Source of the DNA: Streptomyces albogriseolus
Lineage (GTDB): Bacteria; Actinomycetota; Actinomycetes; Streptomycetales; Streptomycetaceae
Assembly (NCBI GenBank): GCA_014650475.1
Contig: BMVA01000009.1
Location: 248,001 to 312,000 of the forward strand
Length of the DNA: 64,000 bases
Direction: 5' to 3'
The first letter of the stretch is position 1; each line of letters begins with the position of its first letter. The translations under genes were made by a program, and so were the position numbers. Positions 47,437 to 56,339 of the stretch are shown here, piece after piece. The notes below the pieces were generated by a model. That model did not search any database. It was given only the letters and a program-made list of their open reading frames with translations, and had not been told where the DNA came from.

Positions 47437-47839
47437 AGTCCGTCTCCTCCTCGACCGCGCCCGCGTGACCGGTCACCTCGAAGGGGAACGACAGGGTGCC
47501 GGGGAAGAGGATCGGCACGGTGAGTCTCACGTCGGCGGTGACCATGCCTCCCCCGGTCGCGCAGGTCACCGTGGCGCCGTCGCCCCAGGCGCCCGACAGC
47601 TTGTCCGTCCCGGCCGCCTGGCAGGCGCCTTGACGTGCGCCGGGGGACGCGGCGGTCCCGGCGCGGGCCGCCTCGTCGGCGGCGTTCCCGGCGAGCGTGA
47701 AGGTGTAGCCGACGAGCACGAGCTGCCACAGCACGACCAGCGTGACGAGGATCGTCGGGGTCATGCCGAGGAACTCGACGGTGACCTGCCCCCGGTCGCG
47801 GTACGGCCCCGTCGCCGTCGGCCGCCTGCCGCCGCTCAT
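47435..47839 (-). CDS. TadE-like pseudopilin 2
   Basis: A 134-residue pseudopilin with processing site G-QVTVEF (Glu at +5), hydrophobic helix LGMTPTILVTLVVLWQLVLV, an AGNAADEAARAGTAA helix and two cysteines in the C-terminal domain. ATG 47837-47839 overlaps the stop of the CpaE-like gene by 4 bp. Together with pseudopilin 1 it would form the minor pilin pair of the Tad machine. Confidence 0.88.
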   Translation of the reverse strand: MSGGRRPTATGPYRDRGQVTVEFLGMTPTILVTLVVLWQLVLVGYTFTLAGNAADEAARAGTAASPGARQGACQAAGTDKLSGAWGDGATVTCATGGGMVTADVRLTVPILFPGTLSFPFEVTGHAGAVEEETD

Positions 47840-49089
47840 CCCGTACCGTCCCTGCGCCGCCGGAAGCCGGCCGCGCCCCGGTCGCCGCGCAGCCGTCCGC
47901 CCTTGTGGCCGGTGTCCGCGGCCCGCACCAGGCCGAGTTCGCCGGCCAGCGCCCACATCGCCTGCTTCACGGTGCTCTTGGCCTCCAGTTCGTGCACGCG
48001 CCCGGCGTCCACCACGCCCTGGAGCTCCTTGAAGTGGGCGGGGATCGTGGTGGCGGCGACGGCGGTGCCGGTGATCCGCGCGATGAGCGGCGGCTGGATC
48101 TCCGTGGACCGGGTGTGCCGGTTGACGACGACGGTCGTCTCCTCCGCCTTGCGGATCTGCAGCCGGTCCCACATCCGCACGGTCCGCTTGGCGCCCCGTA
48201 CGGCGATGACGTCGGGGGTGGTGACCAGCAGGGCCCGGTCGGCCATCTCCACCGCGGCCGCGCCCGCGCCGCCGAGCTGGGCGCCGCAGTCGATGACGAC
48301 GACCTCGTAGCGGGAGCGCAGGGCTCCGACGATGTGGCGGGCGGCCCGGTCGGTGACCTCCTCGCCGCGTTCGCCCTCGGCGGGGGCGAGCAGCAGGGCG
48401 AGTCCGCTGTCGTGGCGGAAGACGGCGTCGGCGAGGACGCGCGGGGAGATGTCGTTGATCGCGGCGAGGTCGACGACGGACCGGCGGAACTGGACGTCCA
48501 GGTAGGAGGCGACGTCCCCGGTCTGGAGGTCCATGTCGACCAGGGCGGTGGCGCGTCCGGAGGTCTGGGCGGCGAGCGCGAGCTGGACGGCGGTGAGGGT
48601 GGCGCCGGCCCCGCCCTTGGCGCCGCTGACGGTGACGACGGTGCCGCCCGCGCCGGTGACCGTGTCGCGCTCGCCGCCCAGGTGGCGTCGTACGCCGGCC
48701 GACCACTGGGCGACCGCCTGGACGCGGCTGGCGAGTTCCTCGTAGCTCAGCGGGAGGGCGACCAGGCCGCGGGCGCCGTGGTCCATGGCGGCCTGGAAGA
48801 GGCCGGGGCTCGCGTCGGAGGTGACGAGGACGACGCCGACGGCGGGGAAGCGCAGGGCGACCTCGCGGATCAGTTCCAGCGCGGGGACGGGGCCGATCCG
48901 CTCGTGGACGACGACCACCTCGGGCAGTTCGTCCAGGGACTCGGCGGCCAGCCGGGAGAGGGTGTCGACGAGCTGGGTGGAGTCGGTCACCGGGGCCAGC
49001 GGCTCCGCGTCGGGGAGCTGGCCGGTCAGGGTGGTGAGGGACCGGGCCGCGTCCGCGTCACCGACTGCCGGGAGGATCCTGGTGGACAT
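47836..49089 (-). CDS. CpaE/TadZ-like MinD-family ATPase
   Basis: A 417-residue localisation factor of Tad machines. The N-terminal ~135 residues form a receiver-like domain without a clear phospho-acceptor; the MinD-like domain begins at VVTVSGAKGGAGAT (152-164). K158 of the deviant Walker A is kept but the canonical second Lys is Ala (A163), as in the atypical TadZ group. VIDCGAQLGG is the Walker B region. A basic, Arg-rich tail ends the protein. Confidence 0.9.
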   Translation of the reverse strand: MSTRILPAVGDADAARSLTTLTGQLPDAEPLAPVTDSTQLVDTLSRLAAESLDELPEVVVVHERIGPVPALELIREVALRFPAVGVVLVTSDASPGLFQAAMDHGARGLVALPLSYEELASRVQAVAQWSAGVRRHLGGERDTVTGAGGTVVTVSGAKGGAGATLTAVQLALAAQTSGRATALVDMDLQTGDVASYLDVQFRRSVVDLAAINDISPRVLADAVFRHDSGLALLLAPAEGERGEEVTDRAARHIVGALRSRYEVVVIDCGAQLGGAGAAAVEMADRALLVTTPDVIAVRGAKRTVRMWDRLQIRKAEETTVVVNRHTRSTEIQPPLIARITGTAVAATTIPAHFKELQGVVDAGRVHELEAKSTVKQAMWALAGELGLVRAADTGHKGGRLRGDRGAAGFRRRRDGTG

Positions 49090-49098
49090 GCGGGCCTC

Positions 49099-49803
49099 TC
49101 ACTTGTCCTGCGCGAGTTCGTACGTCCGGTCCTTCTCGGGGACGCCCGTGTCGCCCCCGGGGCCGACCAGCGCGAGCCGCACCCGCTGGGCGAACGACTC
49201 GGCGTAGGTGATGCGCTGGGCGTCGAGGGTGGACAGCGCGAAGGTGATGGGGACGGCGTCGGCGGGTCCGCGGCGGTCGTCCTCGTCGGGCTGGAGGGCG
49301 GTGAGCCGGCCGACGTCGAGGACCTTGGCGCCGGTGACGATGATCTTCGACTGGTCGGGGTCGCCCTCGCGCTGCCCCTCGAAGGTGGCGTACACGTTGA
49401 CCGTGGAGCCCGGGGTGATCTTGCCGGCCACGCCGGTCGCCGCGTCGATCATGATGGCGACCTCCTGCTGCCCCGGCTGGAGGGCGGGCCGGTCCACGAT
49501 CATGTCGGTCTGCAGCAGCGACCCCTTGCGCAGGGTGGTGACGGCGATCTTGCCGCGGATGTCGTCGAGGTCGGTGACGGCGTTCTCCGACAGCCAGCGC
49601 TCGGGCATCTCGATCCGCTCGAACTGGTCGGCGCCGAGCGTGGTGTAGGGCGCGATGTCGGTGTTCAGCCGGTACGCGGCGACCTCGGGGCCGACCTTGG
49701 AGCGCACGTCGTTGATGACGGAGAGCACGCCGGCGAACGCGCCGAGGGCGCACAGGACCGACAGGAGGATGAGTATCACGCCGCGGCGCTGACGGGAGTT
49801 CAT
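49099..49803 (-). CDS. cpaB: CpaB/RcpC-like SAF domain pilus protein
   Basis: A 234-residue membrane-anchored protein with one N-terminal helix (ILILLSVLCALGAFAGVLSV), a SAF domain (RLNTDIAPYTTLGADQFERIE; GKIAVTTLRKGSLLQTDMIV) and the RcpC-type barrel (VAGKITPGSTVNVYATFEG). CpaB is a periplasmic or wall-side assembly factor in Flp pili. It lies 9 bp upstream of the CpaE-like gene. Confidence 0.9.
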   Translation of the reverse strand: MNSRQRRGVILILLSVLCALGAFAGVLSVINDVRSKVGPEVAAYRLNTDIAPYTTLGADQFERIEMPERWLSENAVTDLDDIRGKIAVTTLRKGSLLQTDMIVDRPALQPGQQEVAIMIDAATGVAGKITPGSTVNVYATFEGQREGDPDQSKIIVTGAKVLDVGRLTALQPDEDDRRGPADAVPITFALSTLDAQRITYAESFAQRVRLALVGPGGDTGVPEKDRTYELAQDK

Positions 49804-49873
49804 GAACCGTGCAACCTCGTTGGGGGGTGGCGGTCGAGCGGGACGGTGCGGGCTCGTGCGGTGGGCGGACGGG

Positions 49874-50725
49874 TCAGGTGCGTCGGGTGAGGGCCGGTCT
49901 GCCCTCCGGGGCGGGCGGGGTGGCCGAGCAGAACACGCAGCGGTCGCCGATGACGTCGATGCCGCACCAGTGGCAGGTGCCGCGCCGTACGGACGTGACC
50001 AGTTGGTAGAGCACGGACAGGTCGGGCAGGTAGGTGCAGAACTCGACGAGCTTGCCGGTGCCCCACCAGCGGCCGGACTCCGCGGGCAGGGGAGCCTCGC
50101 GCAGGCCCTGCACCCGCCAGGCGGGCGCCAGGGTGGTGGTGACCCAGTCGGACGGGAGCTGGCCGCGGGCGACGAGCATCCAGGTGCCGAACTCGGGTCC
50201 GTCCAGCATGGCGTCGGGGCCGAGGCGGACGAGCTGCGGCTGCGGGTGGGCGAGGACGGCGAACTGGCTGCCGGGCAGCCAGGACTTGGCGTGCTGCTTG
50301 AGGTCGACGGGCACCCGGTCGAGGCGGGCGACGGAGCCCAGCAGCGCCCCGGCGTGCAGGTAGTGGGTGAGCAGGCGGCCGGCCGAGGCCAGCACGCCGG
50401 GTCCGATGTCGCAGGAGGCGAGCTGCCGTAACTGGCGGGCCAGCACGGCCACGGCGAGCGGCGGCAGGTCGGGGCGGAACAGGGCTATCCGGTCGCTCTC
50501 CAGCAGGGAGCGCAGGGTGTGCAGCCGGCGCAGGACGGGGGCCGGGGTGGCCGGGGAGCACACGACGACGACATGGCCGTGCGCCTCGACGACCGCCTGG
50601 ACCTCGGTCAGCACCTGGTCGAGCGGGCGGGTGTCGACGTCGCGCAGCACGACGGCGGGCAGGGTCCGTTCGTCCTGCGCCGGCAGCGCCATGTCGGCGC
50701 CGGTCACGGCAACGGCAGTTGGCAC
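49874..50725 (-). CDS. Zn-ribbon protein heading the Tad operon
   Basis: A 283-residue cytoplasmic-looking protein not assigned to a family. The first ~130 residues have an alternating beta/alpha pattern (HGHVVVVCSPATPAPVLRRLH); the centre resembles a beta domain; the C-terminus carries a C-x2-C-x8-C-x2-C zinc ribbon (CHWCGIDVIGDRCVFC). It is the first gene of the leftward run, 70 bp before cpaB. A regulatory or assembly role is only inferred from position. Confidence 0.78.
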   Translation of the reverse strand: MPTAVAVTGADMALPAQDERTLPAVVLRDVDTRPLDQVLTEVQAVVEAHGHVVVVCSPATPAPVLRRLHTLRSLLESDRIALFRPDLPPLAVAVLARQLRQLASCDIGPGVLASAGRLLTHYLHAGALLGSVARLDRVPVDLKQHAKSWLPGSQFAVLAHPQPQLVRLGPDAMLDGPEFGTWMLVARGQLPSDWVTTTLAPAWRVQGLREAPLPAESGRWWGTGKLVEFCTYLPDLSVLYQLVTSVRRGTCHWCGIDVIGDRCVFCSATPPAPEGRPALTRRT

Positions 50726-51145
50726 GCGCGGCTCCCCGTTCTCCCCATGCCCGTCGGCCCACCGGGTGTTACTCCGGTGCGCCCTCGTGACTTCACTGCG
50801 TGACTACCTCAGCACTGTATCCGCGGGTCTGTGACCGGAGAACAGCCTTTGGGCAGCCGAACAGCAACTCCTGGGCCTCACAATGCGTCAAACCGGGGCA
50901 GGTCGATCATCTCGCCGGTCTCGATACGGCACCGACCGTGTGGGTTCTGTGCACCCGACTTGACGCCGGGCCCGCCCCGGGCCCTCCGGGCCACGCTTCC
51001 CACCCGTGCGCCGCGCTACTCGTGCGCGGGCGCCGCCGTTTCCGGTCTGGACCTATTGACAAGCGGATTGGTCTGGACCACGGTGTGGGGCATCAACGGT
51101 GGCCACCGTCGCTCCCCTCCCCAACTCCCCCACCGGAGGCCCCAA
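50726..51145. other. Divergent control region, Tad operon / chitinase
   Basis: About 420 bases with no credible gene. The left part should hold the promoter of the Tad run, but no convincing boxes were found. The right part contains the chitinase promoter with paired direct repeats (51044-51079). Confidence 0.5.
51044..51079 (+). promoter_or_regulatory. Chitinase promoter with 10-bp direct repeats
   Basis: GGTCTGGACC occurs at 51044-51053 and 51070-51079, 26 bp apart. Between them TTGACA (51056-51061) is a consensus -35 box, so the repeats bracket it. This is the organisation described for Streptomyces chitinase promoters, where similar repeats mediate chitin induction and glucose repression and resemble DasR sites. 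Confidence 0.8.
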
Positions 51146-52855
51146 GTGGACCGCGCACCCCGTACGCCCGGACGCGGCAGACGCCCCTGGGCGGTCGCCC
51201 TCGTCTCCGCCCTGGCCCTCGCCCTTCCCCTCGCCGGCGCGGGCCAGGCGACCGCCGCCGACGTCAACAACGCGAAGAACGCCGGGTTCGAGTCGGGCCT
51301 GAGCGGCTGGACCTGCTCCGCGAACAGCGGCAGCGTCGTCTCCTCCCCCGTGCACGGCGGTGCGGCCGCGCTGAAGGCCACGCCCGCCGGGCAGGACAAC
51401 GCCCGCTGTTCCCAGACGGTCGCGGTGCGGCCCAACTCCACCTACCAGCTGACCGGGTGGGTGCAGGGCGGGTACGCCTACCTGGGCGTGACGGGCACCG
51501 GCGCCACGGACGTGTCCACCTGGACGCCGGACTCCTCCACCTGGAAGCAGCTGTCGACCAGCTTCTCCACGGGCTCGAACACCACGTCGGTGACGGTCTA
51601 CACCCACGGCTGGTACGGCCAGCAGCCCTACTACGTGGACGACGTGTCCGTCCTCGGCCCCGACGGGGGCGGCGGGGGCGACCCGGAGCCGACGGTCCCG
51701 GCCACCCCGGCCGGGCTGACCGTCTCCGGCACGACGGCCAGTTCGGTGACGCTGGCGTGGAACGCGGTGTCCGGCGCGACCGGCTACACCGTCTACCGCG
51801 ACGGCACCCGGGTGACCGCCGTGACCGGCACCTCGGCGACCGTGACCGGGCTCGCGGCCTCCACGTCGTACTCCTTCCAGGTCGCGGCGACCAACGCGGC
51901 GGGCGAGTCGGCCAAGTCGGCGGCGGTGTCCGTGCGCACCCGGGACAACGGCGGCGGCGGGGGCGGTGACCTGCCCCGGCACGCGGTGACCGGCTACTGG
52001 CAGAACTTCGACAACGGCGCGGCCGTGCAGAAGATCTCCGACGTCCCGGACCAGTACGACATCATCGCGGTCGCCTTCGCCGACGCCACCGGCACCCCGG
52101 GCGCCGTCACCTTCAATCTGGACTCGGCGGGCCTGAACGGCTACACCGTGGACCAGTTCAAGGCGGACGTCCGCGCCAAGCAGGCGGCCGGCAAGAAGGT
52201 CATCATCTCGGTGGGCGGCGAGAAGGGCACCGTCGCGGTGAACGACTCCGCCTCCGCGACGAACTTCGCCGACTCGGTGTACGCCCTGATGCGGGAGTAC
52301 GGCTTCGACGGCGTCGACATCGACCTGGAGAACGGCCTCAACGCGACCTACATGACGCAGGCGCTGCGGGCGCTGTCCGCGAAGGCGGGCCCGTCGATGA
52401 TCCTGACGATGGCGCCGCAGACCATCGACATGCAGTCGACGTCCAACTCCTACTTCCGGACCGCGCTGAACGTGAAGGACATCCTCACGGTCGTCAACAT
52501 GCAGTACTACAACAGCGGTTCCATGCTGGGCTGCGACGGCAAGGTCTACAGCCAGGGCTCGGTGGACTTCCTCACCGCGCTGGCCTGCATCCAGCTGGAG
52601 AACGGCCTCGACCCGTCCCAGGTGGGCCTCGGCCTGCCGGCCTCGACGCGGGGCGCGGGCAGCGGCTACGTCGCGCCGTCCGTGGTGAACGCCGCCCTCG
52701 ACTGCCTGACCCGCGGCACCAACTGCGGTTCCTTCAAGCCGTCGAAGACCTACCCGGGCCTGCGCGGCGCGATGACCTGGTCCACCAACTGGGACGCCAC
52801 GGCGGGCAACGCCTGGTCCAACGCGGTGGGCCCGCACGTCCACGCGCTGCCGTAA
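51146..52855 (+). CDS. Secreted GH18 chitinase (CBM-FnIII-GH18)
   Basis: A 569-residue exported chitinase. Signal peptide ~1-37 (PWAVALVSALALALPLAGAG); a carbohydrate-binding beta-sandwich ~40-170 (NNAKNAGFESGLSGWTC ... YYVDDVSVLG); Gly-rich linker; fibronectin III ~185-270; GH18 barrel ~280-569. The catalytic motif DGVDIDLE puts the acid at E395, with D388, D391 and D393 present; MAPQTID and MQYYNSG are conserved barrel strands. GTG 51146 follows CCGGAGG. It is probably the chiA-type enzyme of Streptomyces, judged by architecture and neighbourhood. Confidence 0.94.
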   Translation: MDRAPRTPGRGRRPWAVALVSALALALPLAGAGQATAADVNNAKNAGFESGLSGWTCSANSGSVVSSPVHGGAAALKATPAGQDNARCSQTVAVRPNSTYQLTGWVQGGYAYLGVTGTGATDVSTWTPDSSTWKQLSTSFSTGSNTTSVTVYTHGWYGQQPYYVDDVSVLGPDGGGGGDPEPTVPATPAGLTVSGTTASSVTLAWNAVSGATGYTVYRDGTRVTAVTGTSATVTGLAASTSYSFQVAATNAAGESAKSAAVSVRTRDNGGGGGGDLPRHAVTGYWQNFDNGAAVQKISDVPDQYDIIAVAFADATGTPGAVTFNLDSAGLNGYTVDQFKADVRAKQAAGKKVIISVGGEKGTVAVNDSASATNFADSVYALMREYGFDGVDIDLENGLNATYMTQALRALSAKAGPSMILTMAPQTIDMQSTSNSYFRTALNVKDILTVVNMQYYNSGSMLGCDGKVYSQGSVDFLTALACIQLENGLDPSQVGLGLPASTRGAGSGYVAPSVVNAALDCLTRGTNCGSFKPSKTYPGLRGAMTWSTNWDATAGNAWSNAVGPHVHALP

Positions 52856-52896
52856 CCGGCACGTCCCCCTTCCCTACCGCGGCGTTCTGCTCCGGA

Positions 52897-53400
52897 TCAG
52901 CTGATCCAGAGCAGGACGCCGTCCCCGTCACGGGCCGCCGCGCGGAAGTACGGCACCAGGGCCTCGTAGTGGGCGGTCACCTCGTCCAGCGGCTCCCCGC
53001 GTTCCCAGACGACCGTCGGGTAGATGTCGGCCGCGGCCAGGTCGGCCGGGGTGACGCCCTCGGTGAGCCGGGCGGGGGGCGTGGCGGCGAAGGACTCGGC
53101 GGCGGTGCGGACCTGGTCCGGGGTGAGGCAGCGCGGCGGTCCGTAGCTCCAGTCCTCCGCCCCGGGTATCTCCTCCTCGCCGAAGACCACGTCCACGGGG
53201 AAACCGACGCGCCGGAGCAGGAAGTCCAGGGCGTGCCACATCTTGTCGGTATCGAGGCGGCGCGCCCGGTCCCACGGCAGGTCCACGTCCCACTCCTGCT
53301 CGGTCAGCTCACGGACACGCTCGTACGCCCAGTCCGGGTCGCCGACCGCGCGCTCGAACTCGGCGGCCGTCAGGCGCGCGTACTCCCCGATCATGCCCAC
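52897..53400 (-). CDS. DUF1877 family protein
   Basis: A 167-residue protein of the YfbM/DUF1877 family, of unknown function. The family pattern is clear: MIGEYARLTAAEFERAV, the DLPWDRARRLDTDKMWHAL core and LDEVTAHYEALVPYFRAAA. GTG 53398-53400 (MGMIGEYARL) is chosen because GGAG lies five bases upstream and members begin with M-x-M-I-G; ATG 53392-53394 is the alternative. Confidence 0.85.
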   Translation of the reverse strand: MGMIGEYARLTAAEFERAVGDPDWAYERVRELTEQEWDVDLPWDRARRLDTDKMWHALDFLLRRVGFPVDVVFGEEEIPGAEDWSYGPPRCLTPDQVRTAAESFAATPPARLTEGVTPADLAAADIYPTVVWERGEPLDEVTAHYEALVPYFRAAARDGDGVLLWIS

Positions 53401-53495
53401 GATGGCTCCAGACAGGTCGACGGCCGGCGTGCGTGTGCGCCGGTGAAGGACGCGGTCATCCTGACAGCGGCCACTGACAACGGGCGCCGGACCGG

Positions 53496-54818
53496 TCAGA
53501 AGAACTCCGACCAGGGCTGGTCCCAGATCTGCTTGACCGCCAGGACCAGGAACAGCAGGCCCGCGACCGTCAGCATGCCGTTGCTCAGGTAGCCGTTGCG
53601 CCACTCGCGCGGCGTGCGGGAGGAGTTGAGGAGCCACAGCAGGGTGAGGGCCAGGAACGGCATGAAGGCCGCGCCGAGGACGCCGTAGATGATGATCAGG
53701 CGGAACGGCTCGCCCTGGAACAGCAGGATCATCGGCGGGAACGTCAGCCACAGCAGGTACGCGCGGAAGGTCCAGGAGCGTTCCCGGCGCCCGGAGGCCA
53801 GCTCGTCGGCGCGCGCCTGCCGCTCGCCGCGCTGCCGGGCCAGGAAGTCGGCGAACATCAGGCTCACGCCGTGCCAGACGCCGATCAGGGAGGTGAAGGA
53901 GGCGGCGAAGAAGCCGACCAGGAACAGGGTGCCGGTGGTCGCCCCGTACCGGTCCTCCAGGATGTCGCCGAGCTGGATCAGCCCCTGGTCGCCGCCGGAG
54001 ATGGCGATGTTCGCCGAGTGCAGCAGCTCCGCGCCGACGAAGAGCATCGCGACGACGAAGATGCCGGTGGTGATGTAGGCGACCCGGTTGTCCAGCCGCA
54101 TGACCTTCATCCAGCCGCTGCCGGTCCAGCCCTTGGCGTTGACCCAGTAGCCGTAGGCGGCCAGCGTGATGGTGCCGCCGACGCCGCCGATCAGGCCGAG
54201 GGTGTTGAGGATGGAGTCCTCCGCGTCGGGCAGCACGGGGAGGAGGCCGGCGAAGGCGTCGCCCAGGTTGGGCGTGACGCGGAACGCCAGGTAGACGGTG
54301 ACCACGAACATGACGCCCACCAGGACGGTCATGACCTTCTCGAACACCGCGTACTTGTTGAACCAGACGAAGACCAGACCCACCAGGCCGCAGGCGATGC
54401 CCCAGTACTCGAGGTCCATCACGCTCGGGAACAGCGCCTGGAGCGGCAGCGCGCTGGACGACATCGCGGCGGCGCCGTAGACGAAGCCCCAGATGACGGC
54501 GTAGACGGCGAAGAACCAGGTGGTCCAGGGGCCGAGGGCGGCCCAGCCGTCGAACAGGGTGCGGCCGGTGGACAGGTGCCACCGGCCGCACGCCTCCGCG
54601 AGGGAGATCTTCACCAGGCAGCCGACGACGGCGGCCCACAGCAGGGTGTAGCCGAAGTTGCTGCCGGCGATGAGGGTGGCCACGAGGTCCCCGGCGCCCA
54701 CGCCGGTCGCGGCGACGACGATGCCGGGGCCGATGTGGCGCCAGCTGGACCTGCTCGGCCGGGTGCCGGGCCCGTCCTTCGCACCGATGTCCTGGGTGTT
54801 TCCCGTGGTGTCCGCCAT
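53496..54818 (-). CDS. Nramp-like metal ion transporter, atypical metal site
   Basis: A 440-residue membrane protein with about 11 helices and an Nramp-type opening (RHIGPGIVVAATGVGAGDL). In classical Nramp the first helix carries D-P-G-N; here the same place reads G-A-G-D. The sixth-helix metal motif (M-P-H) is also absent, replaced by ITLAAYGYWVNAKGW. The protein may therefore not carry Mn2+ or Fe2+. ATG 54816-54818. Confidence 0.85.
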   Translation of the reverse strand: MADTTGNTQDIGAKDGPGTRPSRSSWRHIGPGIVVAATGVGAGDLVATLIAGSNFGYTLLWAAVVGCLVKISLAEACGRWHLSTGRTLFDGWAALGPWTTWFFAVYAVIWGFVYGAAAMSSSALPLQALFPSVMDLEYWGIACGLVGLVFVWFNKYAVFEKVMTVLVGVMFVVTVYLAFRVTPNLGDAFAGLLPVLPDAEDSILNTLGLIGGVGGTITLAAYGYWVNAKGWTGSGWMKVMRLDNRVAYITTGIFVVAMLFVGAELLHSANIAISGGDQGLIQLGDILEDRYGATTGTLFLVGFFAASFTSLIGVWHGVSLMFADFLARQRGERQARADELASGRRERSWTFRAYLLWLTFPPMILLFQGEPFRLIIIYGVLGAAFMPFLALTLLWLLNSSRTPREWRNGYLSNGMLTVAGLLFLVLAVKQIWDQPWSEFF

Positions 54819-54998
54819 GGGGTCAAGAAAGCGGACGGGTGCCGGTCCCACAAGAGGGCGTGCCGGGATCTTCACCGGTTCCCCCTGGCGGGACGGCCGA
54901 CTCTGCGCTCTTGACCTGATCATGTCACCTCCCGACGATGACCGCACCGCACCACGCACGTCGCCATGAACCACCCCACCTCCCCACAAGGAGCATTC

Positions 54999-56339
54999 AT
55001 GCGACTCCGTTCCCGCGGCAGACGCCCCGCCGCGCTCGCCGCACTCCTCGCCCTCGCGCTCGCCGCGCCCGTGTCGCTCACCGCGGCTGCCCCGGCCGGC
55101 GCCGACGGGGCGCGCCCGGCGGCCCCCTCGGCGGACGACATCCGCCAGTACGAGATCCACCAGCACACCACCCCCGTGACCCGTACGGCGATCCAGCGGG
55201 CGGGCGTCACCGTGGACGAGGCCGACGAGGAGACCGTCGTCGTCTCCGGCCGCGCCGACCAGATCCGCGAACTCCGCCGCCAGGGCTACGAGGTCACCCC
55301 GCTGGGCGCGGCCCCCGACCGCTCCACGGCCGCCGACGGACCGCGCCTGTTCGACTTCCCCTCGGCCGACTCCCGCTACCACAACTACGCCGAGATGAAC
55401 GCGGAGATCGACCAGCGGATCGCGGCCTACCCGTCCATCATGAGCAAGCGCGTGATCGGGAAGTCCTACCAGGGCCGGGACATCGTCGCGGTCAAGGTCA
55501 GCGACAACGTCGGCGCCGACGAGGCCGAGCCCGAGGTGCTCTTCACCCACCACCAGCACGCCCGCGAGCACCTCACCGTCGAGATGGCCCTGTACCTGCT
55601 GCGCGAACTCGGCGCCGGGTACGGCGGCGACGCCCGGATCACGAAGATGGTGCAGGAGCGGGAGATCTGGATCGTCCCCGACCTCAACCCGGACGGCGGC
55701 GAGTACGACATCGCCACCGGTTCCTACCGCTCCTGGCGCAAGAACCGCCAGCCCAACTCCGGCTCGTCGTACGTCGGCACGGACCTGAACCGCAACTGGA
55801 ACTACCGCTGGGGCTGCTGCGGCGGCTCGTCGGGCAGCACGTCCTCGGAGACGTACCGGGGTTCGGCGCCCGAGTCGGCCCCCGAGGTGAAGGTGGTCGC
55901 CGACTTCGTGCGCAGCCGGGTCGTCGGCGGTGTGCAGCAGATCAAGGCGGGCATCGACTTCCACACCTACAGCGAGCTGGTGCTGTGGCCGTTCGGCTAC
56001 ACCTACTCCGACACCACCACCGGCATGACGGCCGACGACCACGCCGCGTTCAAGGCCGTCGGCCAGAAGATGGCCGCGAGCAACGGCTACACGGCCCAGC
56101 AGTCCAGCGACCTGTACATCACCGACGGGTCGATCGACGACTATCTCTGGGGCGCGCACAAGATCTTCGGCTACACCTTCGAGATGTACCCGAGGTCGGC
56201 GTCCGGAGGCGGGTTCTACCCGCCCGACGAGGTCATCGAGCGGGAGACGTCCCGCAACCGCGACGCCGTCCTCCAGCTGCTGGAGAACGCCGACTGCATG
56301 TACCGGGTGATCGGCAAGGAAAGCCAGTACTGCCGCTAG
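54999..56339 (+). CDS. Secreted M14 zinc carboxypeptidase
   Basis: A 446-residue exported metallocarboxypeptidase. Signal ~1-35 ([20 protein letters not shown]), an N-terminal propeptide-like domain (~50-110), then the M14 catalytic domain. Zinc ligands lie in [18 protein letters not shown] (H-x-x-E) and [17 protein letters not shown]; substrate residues in [13 protein letters not shown]; the catalytic Glu is in [18 protein letters not shown]. It resembles the Streptomyces carboxypeptidase T/SG group. ATG 54999 follows AAGGAG. The stop shares CTAG with the convergent gene. Confidence 0.93.
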   Translation: MRLRSRGRRPAALAALLALALAAPVSLTAAAPAGADGARPAAPSADDIRQYEIHQHTTPVTRTAIQRAGVTVDEADEETVVVSGRADQIRELRRQGYEVTPLGAAPDRSTAADGPRLFDFPSADSRYHNYAEMNAEIDQRIAAYPSIMSKRVIGKSYQGRDIVAVKVSDNVGADEAEPEVLFTHHQHAREHLTVEMALYLLRELGAGYGGDARITKMVQEREIWIVPDLNPDGGEYDIATGSYRSWRKNRQPNSGSSYVGTDLNRNWNYRWGCCGGSSGSTSSETYRGSAPESAPEVKVVADFVRSRVVGGVQQIKAGIDFHTYSELVLWPFGYTYSDTTTGMTADDHAAFKAVGQKMAASNGYTAQQSSDLYITDGSIDDYLWGAHKIFGYTFEMYPRSASGGGFYPPDEVIERETSRNRDAVLQLLENADCMYRVIGKESQYCR

